This document shows positions 19,488-28,290 of a stretch of DNA of 37,164 bases, piece by piece. Position 1 is the first letter of the stretch. Each line of letters starts with the position of its first letter. Source of the stretch: Candidatus Enterousia excrementavium (GTDB lineage: Bacteria > Pseudomonadota > Alphaproteobacteria > Rs-D84); assembly GCA_017694175.1 (NCBI GenBank), contig JADINE010000032.1:1-37164 (forward strand), in the 5' to 3' direction. The notes below the pieces were generated by a model. It worked only from the letters and a program-made list of their open reading frames with translations. It searched no databases and was not told the DNA's origin. A program made the position numbers and the translations under genes.

Positions 19488-20620
19488 CGTACTTTTTCCA
19501 AAAATTTGTTTGCTGTTTCAATAACACGTGCCTGATCCGATTTAGCCATATTGTAATACAGCGGCAACCGCACCAACGTATCACCAACCCGGTCTGTCAC
19601 AGACATATCCCCAGCCACGCGGCCAAATTTCTGACCGGCAGGCGACGAATGCAATGGCACATAGTGGAACACGCACATTATATCGTTATCTTTCATGTGG
19701 CGAATGAACGCACTGCGCATGGACAAATCCGGGAACCGCAGATAATACATATGTGCATTATGTGTGCAGTGCGCCGGGATAAACGGTGTGCGCACCACAG
19801 ATTTATATTGTACAAAATTGTCGTTATATATTTTCCAAGTGCGCATACGATTAGCATTAATATCGTCCATTTTTAACAGTTGTGGATATAAATACGCAGC
19901 ATTCATATCGCCCGGCAAATACGACGATCCAACGTCCACCCATGTGTATTTATCAACCTGGCCGCGGAAAAACCGACTGCGGTTAGTACCTTTTTCGCGA
20001 ATGATTTCAGCCGGTTCAACCAATTCAGGATGATTAACCAAAATTGCACCACCTTCGCCACTGGAAATATTTTTTGTTTCATGAAAAGAAAAACAGCCCA
20101 AATCACCAATCGCACCCAGCGCGCGACCCTTGTAAAAACTGCCCACAGCCTGGGCGGCATCTTCGACCACCCGCAGGTTGTGTTCACGTGCAATTTCCAT
20201 AATTTTATCCATTTCGCAACCAACGCCCGCATAATGCACAGGTGCAATTGCACGTGTTTTGGGTGTGATTGCGTCCTGTATCTTGGATTCGTCCAGATTC
20301 AATGTATCGTCGCGAATATCAACGAACACAATTTTTGCGCCACGTAATACAAACGCATTTGCAGTTGATACAAATGTGTAAGATGGGCAAATAACTTCGT
20401 CCCCGGGTTTTATATCAGATAACAACGCGGCCATTTCCAGTGCGGCTGTACCGCTGTGCACCAACAGTGCCTTTTGCGTGCCGGTGCGCTTTTCCAAAAT
20501 TTCGTTGCATAACTTGGTATATTTGCCATCCCCACTGATATGCGCAGATTTAATAGCATCCTGGATATATTTGAATTCTGTTCCCAAAAACGGTGCGCGA
20601 TTAAATAAAATTTTTTCCAT
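19484..20620 (-). CDS. rffA: dTDP-4-amino-4,6-dideoxygalactose transaminase (RffA/WecE-like, DegT family)
   Basis: FNRAPFLGTEFKYIQDAI, ICPSYTFVSTANAFVLRGA, GCFSFHETKNISSGEGGAI (PLP lysine). Confidence 0.93.
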   Translation of the reverse strand: MEKILFNRAPFLGTEFKYIQDAIKSAHISGDGKYTKLCNEILEKRTGTQKALLVHSGTAALEMAALLSDIKPGDEVICPSYTFVSTANAFVLRGAKIVFVDIRDDTLNLDESKIQDAITPKTRAIAPVHYAGVGCEMDKIMEIAREHNLRVVEDAAQAVGSFYKGRALGAIGDLGCFSFHETKNISSGEGGAILVNHPELVEPAEIIREKGTNRSRFFRGQVDKYTWVDVGSSYLPGDMNAAYLYPQLLKMDDINANRMRTWKIYNDNFVQYKSVVRTPFIPAHCTHNAHMYYLRFPDLSMRSAFIRHMKDNDIMCVFHYVPLHSSPAGQKFGRVAGDMSVTDRVGDTLVRLPLYYNMAKSDQARVIETANKFLEKVR

Positions 20621-20646
20621 AACAATACCCTTTTAAATTTCAGGAT

Positions 20647-20675
20647 ATTGTACCCTACCTATATTGACATTTCAA
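20647..20675 (-). promoter_or_regulatory. Candidate sigma70-type promoter of the glycan operon
   Basis: Minus strand TTGAAA - 17 bp - TACAAT, about 27 nt upstream of the rffA start. Confidence 0.6.
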
Positions 20676-20693
20676 GATATCTGGTGAAAAAAT

Positions 20694-21422
20694 TTAATCG
20701 TTGATAACCCGGCCATTTTCGGCCGAAATTTGCTGTTTCCCAACAGTAATAATTTTGTTGTCATATGTTGGGGCAGCCTGGGCATCCACAGCCGTGCGCC
20801 AATAAACAGCGCCATCCGACGTACGAATTGCGTACAAATTACCATCAGTTGCCATAACAAACGCCACACCGTCTGTAACGATAAAAGGCACCGCCACCCC
20901 GATTTCCACGCACCATTTTTTGTCGCCTGTGATGCGATCCAGTCTGCAAAATGCATCGCCCAATCCGCCAACATATAATGCGCCATCATGCATTACCAAC
21001 GGTGCCACAATATCAACGATTGCCGCACCACCGGTCAGATTACTGCGCCGAAAAACATCGGCAATCCACATAACTTTGCGTGAATTTGGGCCAACTTTTA
21101 CAACCTCGCCCGTGGTCAGGCCGGCATAAACATAACCGTTTGCACAAATTGGCTTTTGCGTGCTGTCCACAGAATTATTTGTTGGGAAACCGCTGAAAAT
21201 TTTTCTTTCCCCGTCCCAAATAACATTGGATGAATCCTGGCTATACGGGCATTCTGTCACAGATGTATCAATTGCATCAGGTAAATTTTCGACAGTTTTA
21301 TTTAATATCTGGATATTGTTTGTGTTGAACACAGGTGTGCGTTCACCTGGCAAAATAGGATCGTGTTCGGCACACCCAGCCAACGCGAATACACACATAC
21401 ATATCACAGCAAATTTTCGCAT
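20694..21422 (-). CDS. BamB-like PQQ/beta-propeller lipoprotein (short)
   Basis: Lipobox LAGC, propeller repeats (YVGGLGDAFCRLDRITGDKKW, DGNLYAIRTSDGAVYWRTAV); next to YfgM-like gene. Confidence 0.78.
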   Translation of the reverse strand: MRKFAVICMCVFALAGCAEHDPILPGERTPVFNTNNIQILNKTVENLPDAIDTSVTECPYSQDSSNVIWDGERKIFSGFPTNNSVDSTQKPICANGYVYAGLTTGEVVKVGPNSRKVMWIADVFRRSNLTGGAAIVDIVAPLVMHDGALYVGGLGDAFCRLDRITGDKKWCVEIGVAVPFIVTDGVAFVMATDGNLYAIRTSDGAVYWRTAVDAQAAPTYDNKIITVGKQQISAENGRVIND

Positions 21423-21446
21423 ATTTTTGTATCCCTGTGTTTAGTC

Positions 21447-22097
21447 CTATCTTAATGCCTGGGCGCGTGCAGAAATCATGGCCGGGGCATCTGCGTCATT
21501 TATTATCACATCCAACCATTTATCAGCATTTTTCACATCCCCCGTGGCCAGGTATTTTTGTGCCACCAACAACCGCCCTGTGTAATAATACGGCGATTTT
21601 TTAGTATCCAACGGCGCCAAATAATCTTCCACAGCGGCGGCGGTCATATCATCACCGCGCAGTGAAATGATGTGAATTCGTGCCAAATCGCGATAATCGC
21701 GCGAATTGCCATCTGATGCTAATTTTTCCAAATGTTCTATATTGTCATCCAACAAATACGCGTTGAACAAAGCCATATCAGCAGTCACCCCATCGGCGTT
21801 TTCAGCCACAGTCCGCATCGTGCCAGCATCCAAACTGTGCAAAGCCATTTCGTAATTTTGTGCATCAGCCAACTTGTGTGCGCGATGTGTACGCACCCCC
21901 ATCACGGCCACAGTCGTCGCAATCAGTATAATTAACGCGCCTGCAATGATAAAGCGGGAATATTTCTTGATAAACGCGACAGTTTTTTCATTATTAACTT
22001 CTTCCCATACTTCGCGGTACAGGGCATCTTCTGCATAATCTTCGCGTGTTTTTTTGCGTTTAGTTGTTTTATTGTTTCTTTCCAATATAGATGCCAT
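21447..22097 (-). CDS. YfgM-like/TPR_21 membrane-anchored protein
   Basis: VWEEVNNEKTVAFIKKYSRFIIAGALIILIATTVAV TM anchor plus helical repeat region. Confidence 0.8.
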   Translation of the reverse strand: MASILERNNKTTKRKKTREDYAEDALYREVWEEVNNEKTVAFIKKYSRFIIAGALIILIATTVAVMGVRTHRAHKLADAQNYEMALHSLDAGTMRTVAENADGVTADMALFNAYLLDDNIEHLEKLASDGNSRDYRDLARIHIISLRGDDMTAAAVEDYLAPLDTKKSPYYYTGRLLVAQKYLATGDVKNADKWLDVIINDADAPAMISARAQALR

Positions 22098-22124
22098 TTG
22101 AAAAATCTCCTGTATTATGGTGGC

Positions 22125-22152
22125 TTGATAAATCTTAATTTATTGCTATACT
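22125..22152 (+). promoter_or_regulatory. Candidate promoter of rpoH
   Basis: TTGATA - 16 bp - TATACT, with the ATG at 22162. Confidence 0.55.
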
Positions 22153-22161
22153 ATAAAAGTT

Positions 22162-23073
22162 ATGAAAAAGCAAATCAAGAACGCTTTACCAGTTGTGCAA
22201 AATGAAAGTCTGGTTTCGGCCCGTGGGGTTAACGATGAAACCAGCCTGGCGCAATATATTCAAAATATCCAGAAATTCCCGATTTTATCGGCTGAACAGG
22301 AATACGAATATGCCAAAAAATGGGCCGAGCATCAGGATAAAGAGGCGGGCGAAAAATTAGTAGCCAGCCATCTGCGCATGGTTGTATCGGTTGCATACGA
22401 TTTCAAAAATTATGGCGTTCCATTTGCAGACTTGATTGCCAGCGGCAACATGGGATTAATGCAGGCGCTGCAAAAATTCGATCCGGACAAAGGGTTCAGA
22501 TTTTCCACATACGCTATGTTTTGGGTTCGTGCGGAAATATACGAAACAATTCTGCAAAATTGGTCGATAGTAAAAATCGGCACGTCTGCCAATCAAAAAC
22601 GTGTGTTTTTTGGGCTGAATCGTGCGCGCCGTGCACTGGGCATAATGGATGGCAATTTATCAGACGACCAAACAAAACAAATTGCAGATTATTTGAATGT
22701 GCCTGAAAACGATGTGCGTCGTATGTCAACACGTATGTCGGCGCGTGATGTTTCGCTGAATGCGCCGGCACATACAGACGATGATGCCCAGGATATTTTA
22801 TCCAACATGGCGGACAATAAATCCAGCCTGGAAGAAGATATGGAACAAATCGAATTTCGTCGTCGTGGATATGAATTGCTGCGCAAACATCTGGCTGAAT
22901 TGCCGGATCGCGATCGCGAAATATTGGTGGCGCGCAGACTGTCAGATCCGGTTGCAACATTGGAATCTTTGTCACAAAAATATGGCATATCACGTGAACG
23001 TGTGCGCCAAATCGAAGAACGCGCATACAATAAATTGCGCACCGCTATTTTGAAAGAAACCCAGGACGCATAA
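22162..23073 (+). CDS. rpoH: RNA polymerase sigma-32 factor RpoH
   Basis: LVASHLRMVVSVAYDFKNYGVPFADLIASGNMGLMQALQKFDPDKGFRFSTYAMFWVRAEIYETIL; C-terminal YGISRERVRQIEERA. Confidence 0.96.
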   Translation: MKKQIKNALPVVQNESLVSARGVNDETSLAQYIQNIQKFPILSAEQEYEYAKKWAEHQDKEAGEKLVASHLRMVVSVAYDFKNYGVPFADLIASGNMGLMQALQKFDPDKGFRFSTYAMFWVRAEIYETILQNWSIVKIGTSANQKRVFFGLNRARRALGIMDGNLSDDQTKQIADYLNVPENDVRRMSTRMSARDVSLNAPAHTDDDAQDILSNMADNKSSLEEDMEQIEFRRRGYELLRKHLAELPDRDREILVARRLSDPVATLESLSQKYGISRERVRQIEERAYNKLRTAILKETQDA

Positions 23074-23074
23074 T

Positions 23075-24103
23075 ATGCCAAAAATTACCAGTATTATTGC
23101 CACAGTTGTTTGTTTGATGTCTGTTATTCCGTGTGGGGCGCATGCCTGGCAATACGACAGCGGCCGTTTTGGGCTGAAAATCACAGGGTACGGCACAGGC
23201 GGTGTATTGGAACCTGATTTTGAAAAGCCGACTTTTATTGGCGATTGGCGCGTTCGTGCAGAAATGGATTACATGGCCACAGATAATAATACATTTGGGC
23301 TGGTGTACGCCATCGATGCGGCCGCTGTTGACGAAGATAAATTCCTGCGCGAAGGCTTCACATACTGGCAAAACCGTAAAATTGGCCGTGTTGAATTGGG
23401 ATTAACGGATTCAATTGCGCGCAAATTAGGGGTCGGATTGCCTGATGTTGGTGGTCTGCGTGTGAATGATAAACCATTGTTTTATAAAAAAATCACGCCA
23501 AATGGCCCGGTTATTTCCGATACTACATTAACCACAGGGCGGGGTGGATTGCGTTTGAATTACGCAACAATGCCAATTGGTGCGGCGCAATATGGGATTT
23601 CTGTGGCCGGATTAACGGATAAATATGATTACGCGGTGGATGCGGCCGTAAAATTCCGTCAGCCATCGGGCAAAGTAAAAACTGCATACACAATTGGTGC
23701 ATCGTTTATGTCGCGCCCGGATGGATACAGAACAGATGCGTATACTCCGCGCGTGTATGCCGATTGGCGCGCGCAAATGTCTGCGGGCGTGAATGTGCAA
23801 TATAACAGTTGGATGTTTGGCACGACGGCGCGTCTTGTATACGATGAAAATCCGATTGGCCCAATATCAGACGGCTTGGCGGTTGGTACTGGGCTAAGTT
23901 ATGATATTTTGAATTACAGTTTATCGTTAACATATATCTTTTCAGACACAGGCGTATGGAATCGCGATGTTGATGATTATATGGATCATACCGCAATTGC
24001 ATCATTCAGGTATAAGTACAGCGAAAATGTGGATATGTGGGCATCATTGGGCATGACAACAGAAACACCATTTGTCGCCGTCGGATTGCGATTGACGTTC
24101 TAA
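23075..24103 (+). CDS. Porin-like outer membrane beta-barrel protein
   Basis: Signal peptide ending AHA, amphipathic strands, C-terminal aromatic (GLRLTF). Confidence 0.8.
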   Translation: MPKITSIIATVVCLMSVIPCGAHAWQYDSGRFGLKITGYGTGGVLEPDFEKPTFIGDWRVRAEMDYMATDNNTFGLVYAIDAAAVDEDKFLREGFTYWQNRKIGRVELGLTDSIARKLGVGLPDVGGLRVNDKPLFYKKITPNGPVISDTTLTTGRGGLRLNYATMPIGAAQYGISVAGLTDKYDYAVDAAVKFRQPSGKVKTAYTIGASFMSRPDGYRTDAYTPRVYADWRAQMSAGVNVQYNSWMFGTTARLVYDENPIGPISDGLAVGTGLSYDILNYSLSLTYIFSDTGVWNRDVDDYMDHTAIASFRYKYSENVDMWASLGMTTETPFVAVGLRLTF

Positions 24104-24106
24104 ATA

Positions 24107-24169
24107 ACAGATAACAGAGAACAGATAACAGAGAACAGATAACAGAGTACAGAGAACAGATAACAGATT
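24107..24169 (+). repeat. Left heptamer array: nine 7-bp units (ACAGATA/ACAGAGA/ACAGAGT/ACAGATT)
   Basis: Nine perfectly phased units read by eye. Confidence 0.97.
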
Positions 24170-24518
24170 AAATTTGTTTGATTGTTTTGGCTGTTTTTAC
24201 CAGTATTTTTGTTATTTCATTACATTCGGCAAATATGCTGTTAAATTCTGTGACTGTTATGTATTCTGAATCTTTTAATAATTCTAGCCAATATTGGGTT
24301 TCTGAGGCCTCTTTCAACGCTATATAAACCTTGGCCAGAAAATCGTTTTTACTGATTGCACATTCGGCCTCTGCTAAATTTGCACCAATACTTGTTCCCG
24401 AACGCAGGATTTGCTTGGACAGTACATATTCTTGCTTTACGTCCATCAGGTATTTAGATAGCTTAATAATTCGCAAAGCGAAACTTTTACTTTTATTTCT
24501 TGCAATACCAGATTGCAT
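24168..24518 (-). CDS. Four-helix-bundle protein (23S rRNA intervening-sequence protein family, TIGR02436-like)
   Basis: SKSFALRIIKLSKYLMDVKQEYVLSKQILRSGTSIGANLAEAECAISKNDFLAKVYIALKEASETQYWLELL. ORF is open to 24533; 24518 has a better SD (GAGGGGG). Confidence 0.9.
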   Translation of the reverse strand: MQSGIARNKSKSFALRIIKLSKYLMDVKQEYVLSKQILRSGTSIGANLAEAECAISKNDFLAKVYIALKEASETQYWLELLKDSEYITVTEFNSIFAECNEITKILVKTAKTIKQI

Positions 24519-24536
24519 CCCCAACCCCCTCATCCA

Positions 24537-24634
24537 CTCTGTTCTCTGTACTCTGTTCTCTGTTCTCTGTACTCTGTTCTCTGTTATCTGTTATCTGTTC
24601 TCTGTTCTCTGTTATCTGTTCTCTGTTATCTGTT
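24537..24634 (-). repeat. Right heptamer array: fourteen 7-bp units (CTCTGTT/ATCTGTT/CTCTGTA), inverted relative to the left array, plus a degenerate unit CTCTATT (24635-24641)
   Basis: Fourteen phased units; minus strand reads WACAGAK as in the left array. Confidence 0.97.
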
Positions 24635-26851
24635 CTCTATTTTTTCCAGTTCTTTTGTTTCTTTGGTTTGAGGAATGTAAATGCGCGGATTGCCGCTGTA
24701 TCCCAATGCCGCATGGTGCGACGGGATTAAAAATTCAGGCAACGGGCTGCACGCACCCATGGCCATAAAACTGGCCAGACGCGGATCTTCGAACGCGAAT
24801 TGTTTGTCGGCCTCGATTGGGCGATGGTACCAACCCTGGAATATCACCAATTGTTTTTTGTGATCCAATTTCATAATGTCCATGGGGGTGTACAGGGGTT
24901 CTTCGGATTTTTCTTCTTTTTCTTTGCCATCAGGCCCCTTGACAGTTTTGATTTTAATTTTATCACCCATCATATCGGAAAAACGCTTTGCAGTATCAGG
25001 ATCATTTTGGCGCATAACAATTTTCGCAGCAGTTGTCGAAATAATCGTCGCCGCCGCGTCTGCCCCGTATTTTTCCTGAATCTGGTGCAAATCCTGACCG
25101 ATAATCAGGTATGAAATTTTCTGTCCACGCCCCAGGTCAGGCCCCTGAATCACGGCCTGTAATTTTTGCATTTTGGGCATTTCGTCCAACACGAACAGCA
25201 CAGGATACGGCCCCATGCGAACACCACTGTTTTCAGATTCTGGCGGATTAGACAACAGGAAATTCGTCATTAATTCGATGAATATCCCGGTAATTGGATT
25301 TAACGCCTGGGCATCAACCATATTAATGGACAGATACACCGTCACAGGTTTAATTTTCCCATCGCGTGGATCAACCATTCCGCGCAAATCAGCAAAATGA
25401 AAATCAGAATGGCTGGTACGATTGCGCACAGCCGCATTGCGGAAAACGGACAGACCTTCCATCACAGTGGAAATAATGGAACCGCGTTCTTTATCGGGCG
25501 TGTTGGCCAATTGCGTCAATTCAGAAATACATCTGTGGGAATAAGAATATTGGCGCGCTTCGTCCACAGCGGCTATGAACAAGTCGTGCATGGGGTCAGC
25601 CAACGCCACCATTTGATCACCGGCGCGACGGCGTTCCTCCATTTCCTGGGCCATAGATACCTGGCTGGTGGTAATCCAATCCAAAATCATGGACAGTGAT
25701 GCTTCGTGTCCAACCCACGCGTCTGGAATTTTATCCCATGTACCAATGTGCACATAATTCATTGCGTTTAATTCGCCGCGTTGCAACATGGAATACGCCG
25801 CATATGCATTTGGGTCGTTCATCATAGACAGGTAATAATCCCCCAGCACGGCAGCATCTTCGGCATCAAAGGTGCCGGACGAAATTCGCGCATAAAAATA
25901 ATCGTCGGCTTTGGCACGTTCCACTTTTGACACAATAAACTGCACCAATCCAGACAACGCCGCGCGCCCAGATATTGTCCAGTGCGGATCCGCAGATGAT
26001 GATTCTTTGTCTGGAATTAACACGTTGCACATGGAATCGATATACAAATCGCGCTGTTCAGGATTAAACGGCACATGTTCCGGCGACAGCGGATTCCACG
26101 ATGGATAATAAATCCCGCGTTCTGGGTCGTCCTGACCCGCCCAGTTCATAATAAACACCGGCCCCACAGTCGAACGATATGCGGACGACGATTGGTACAA
26201 TTCGGGCTTTGGGTCATTTATAATCATCGATACATTGTTGCACTCAAATATTGTTGGAAATACCACACCTTGTGATTTACCAGTCCCCGGGGGCGCAACG
26301 CATAACGCAGACAGACATTCGTTCATCATTAAAGGTTTTTTCTTGAAATACCCCAAAACCATCATGAAACCCTTTAACAGACCCATTTTTTCGATATCTT
26401 CCTTGGATGCCTTGTTGGACGATTTGTCATCGAATTTATCGTTGCCGTACGGGTTGAATTCCTTGATTAACGTACTGTCCGCCATGAAAAAATACGCGAT
26501 AATCGGCAACAATGGCACCATGCACATAATATCAGTCCGCAATAATGTGCGCATGAACCAGGCCGGAACCTCGGCAATAATTGACATGCCGCCACTGGTT
26601 AACATATTTTGGAAATACAGCACAGTCCATTGCTGGGTTGCCGGTGACCAGCCCGCGCGCCAAATGTGTTCAATCCAGAACGACAAACCAAACGCAGCCG
26701 CGCACACCAACCAAATACCCACCGCCCATCGCAGCGACCAAAACAGCGACGCCATGGGGGTGCGCAAACTTTCTTTGTATGCGCTGGATTTGAATATATT
26801 CAAACCTTTGCCTTTGCCACCGGCGGATAAAATCTTGAACTTTTCGACCAT
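24626..26851 (-). CDS. virD4: Type IV secretion coupling protein VirD4/TraG family
   Basis: Walker A CVAPPGTGKSQGVVFPT, Walker B-like VLFVLDEMPKM, FLIPSHHAALGYSGNPRIY; N-terminal TM segments. Confidence 0.93.
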   Translation of the reverse strand: MVEKFKILSAGGKGKGLNIFKSSAYKESLRTPMASLFWSLRWAVGIWLVCAAAFGLSFWIEHIWRAGWSPATQQWTVLYFQNMLTSGGMSIIAEVPAWFMRTLLRTDIMCMVPLLPIIAYFFMADSTLIKEFNPYGNDKFDDKSSNKASKEDIEKMGLLKGFMMVLGYFKKKPLMMNECLSALCVAPPGTGKSQGVVFPTIFECNNVSMIINDPKPELYQSSSAYRSTVGPVFIMNWAGQDDPERGIYYPSWNPLSPEHVPFNPEQRDLYIDSMCNVLIPDKESSSADPHWTISGRAALSGLVQFIVSKVERAKADDYFYARISSGTFDAEDAAVLGDYYLSMMNDPNAYAAYSMLQRGELNAMNYVHIGTWDKIPDAWVGHEASLSMILDWITTSQVSMAQEMEERRRAGDQMVALADPMHDLFIAAVDEARQYSYSHRCISELTQLANTPDKERGSIISTVMEGLSVFRNAAVRNRTSHSDFHFADLRGMVDPRDGKIKPVTVYLSINMVDAQALNPITGIFIELMTNFLLSNPPESENSGVRMGPYPVLFVLDEMPKMQKLQAVIQGPDLGRGQKISYLIIGQDLHQIQEKYGADAAATIISTTAAKIVMRQNDPDTAKRFSDMMGDKIKIKTVKGPDGKEKEEKSEEPLYTPMDIMKLDHKKQLVIFQGWYHRPIEADKQFAFEDPRLASFMAMGACSPLPEFLIPSHHAALGYSGNPRIYIPQTKETKELEKIENR

Positions 26852-26907
26852 TGTGTTATGATTATATCAGAATTTTACACGATTATAAATCAGAATTAAG
26901 AAAGTTT

Positions 26908-27564
26908 ATGAAAAATATCCCGCGCGTATTTCTTGGTGATAATATTAAATCCGGCGCATCAATGCCGGCACCGCGTGATGTGGCGCATTATTTAACCCGT
27001 GTCATGCGTCGACATGATTTTTTAGCCTTTGGTGGCGGGGCTGAATATAACGCGTCTGTATCAGATGACGGCAAAACAATATTAATCGGTGACCAAACGC
27101 CCCATGCTGACCCGTCAAACGATATTACATTGCTGTTTTCGCCGATTAAAAAAACAGATGATTTGTTAAACATGGCGACCCAGTTGGGGGTTGCTGCTTT
27201 TCAACCAGTGATAACCGCACGCACTGTTGCGAACCATGTAAATTGGGCGCGTATGGAAAAAATAGTGACGGAAAGTGCCGAACAGTCAAATCGCAACAGT
27301 GTGCCAAAAATTTTGCCCGTGAAAAAATTTGATGAAATTGATTTATCGCACATTGTCTTTGCCGACGAACGTGCCGCATACGGTGCGAAATTACCAACAA
27401 CTGCGCACGATGCGAAATACATTTTTGTTGGTCCCGAGGGCGGATTTTCAGATTCAGAATTTTCCGCATTTGACGCGGCCGGTGCCATGGGCATATCATT
27501 GGGCAAAACAATTTTGCGTGCAGAATTGGCCGCCGCAGTCGCAATCAGCCGGGTGTTAAAATGA
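26908..27564 (+). CDS. rsmE: 16S rRNA (uracil(1498)-N(3))-methyltransferase RsmE
   Basis: IPRVFLGDN start, YIFVGPEGGFSDSEFSAF, SLGKTILRAELAAAVAISRV. ORF open from 26851. Confidence 0.93.
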   Translation: MKNIPRVFLGDNIKSGASMPAPRDVAHYLTRVMRRHDFLAFGGGAEYNASVSDDGKTILIGDQTPHADPSNDITLLFSPIKKTDDLLNMATQLGVAAFQPVITARTVANHVNWARMEKIVTESAEQSNRNSVPKILPVKKFDEIDLSHIVFADERAAYGAKLPTTAHDAKYIFVGPEGGFSDSEFSAFDAAGAMGISLGKTILRAELAAAVAISRVLK

Positions 27565-28259
27565 AAACGCGTATTGCAAAATTTCTTTCAGATGCAGGCA
27601 TATCATCGCGCCGCGGTGCGGAAAATTTAATTGCGGCGGGGCGGGTGACTGTGAATGGGCAAAAAATTGATACACCTGTAACATTTATTAATGATGGCGA
27701 TGAAATCGCTGTGGATGGTGTGGTTGTGCATGCACGTGCGAAAACAGTGCTATACGCATTTCATAAACCAGTCGGCACAATGACAACGTCGCACGATCCA
27801 GAACACAGAAAAACAATTTACGATGTTTTGGATGAAAAATATAAAAATTTAAAATACGTTGGGCGCTTGGATTATAACACTTCTGGACTGTTACTTTTAA
27901 CGAATGATGGCGATTTGTCGCGCAGATTAACTTTGCCATCATCAAATATTTCGCGCACATATATTGCAACTGTATCGCGCACCGATGATAACGGATTAAA
28001 TCGTGCGCGTCGGGGAATAACGGTTCACGGCATAAAATACAGACCTATGCAAATCGACGTGATACAAAAGAATACTCTGCGCGTCACCGTGACCGAGGGG
28101 AAAAAGAATGAAATCCGCATAGTTCTGCGGGCGTGCGGTTGCCCTGTGACAAAATTGCATCGCATATCGTTTGGTCCGATTTCATTGGGAAATTTATCTG
28201 TGGGAAAAATTCGTGAAATTAATCAGAAAACAATTGACGCGTTGTTAAAAACTCTCTAA
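27561..28259 (+). CDS. rRNA pseudouridine synthase (RsuA/RluB/E/F family)
   Basis: S4 domain KFLSDAGISSRRGAENLIAAGRVTVNGQ; YVGRLDYNTSGLLLLTNDGDL. Confidence 0.94.
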   Translation: MKTRIAKFLSDAGISSRRGAENLIAAGRVTVNGQKIDTPVTFINDGDEIAVDGVVVHARAKTVLYAFHKPVGTMTTSHDPEHRKTIYDVLDEKYKNLKYVGRLDYNTSGLLLLTNDGDLSRRLTLPSSNISRTYIATVSRTDDNGLNRARRGITVHGIKYRPMQIDVIQKNTLRVTVTEGKKNEIRIVLRACGCPVTKLHRISFGPISLGNLSVGKIREINQKTIDALLKTL

Positions 28260-28290
28260 AATCCAAATAACACAGGAAGGGAGAGTTATC

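Larger units (their letters stand above)
24104..24641. mobile_element. Putative heptamer-repeat-flanked four-helix-bundle cassette
   Basis: ORF bounded by long inverted arrays of the same 7-mer between convergent genes; mobility not demonstrated. Confidence 0.45.

Noticed and set aside
22514-23026. 170-aa minus-strand ORF inside rpoH
   Set aside because: Antisense to the clear rpoH reading frame; no recognisable domain.
24168-24533. Diversity-generating retroelement (Avd-like four-helix bundle)
   Set aside because: No reverse transcriptase and no TR/VR pair in the window.
24107-24634. CRISPR array
   Set aside because: Units are 7 bp, directly tandem, with no unique spacers and no cas genes.
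24331-24768. Plus-strand ORFs across the right array (SVLCSLFSVLCSLLSVICSLF repeats; also 24500..24730)
   Set aside because: Translation of a heptamer repeat antisense to two convincing genes; no coding signature.
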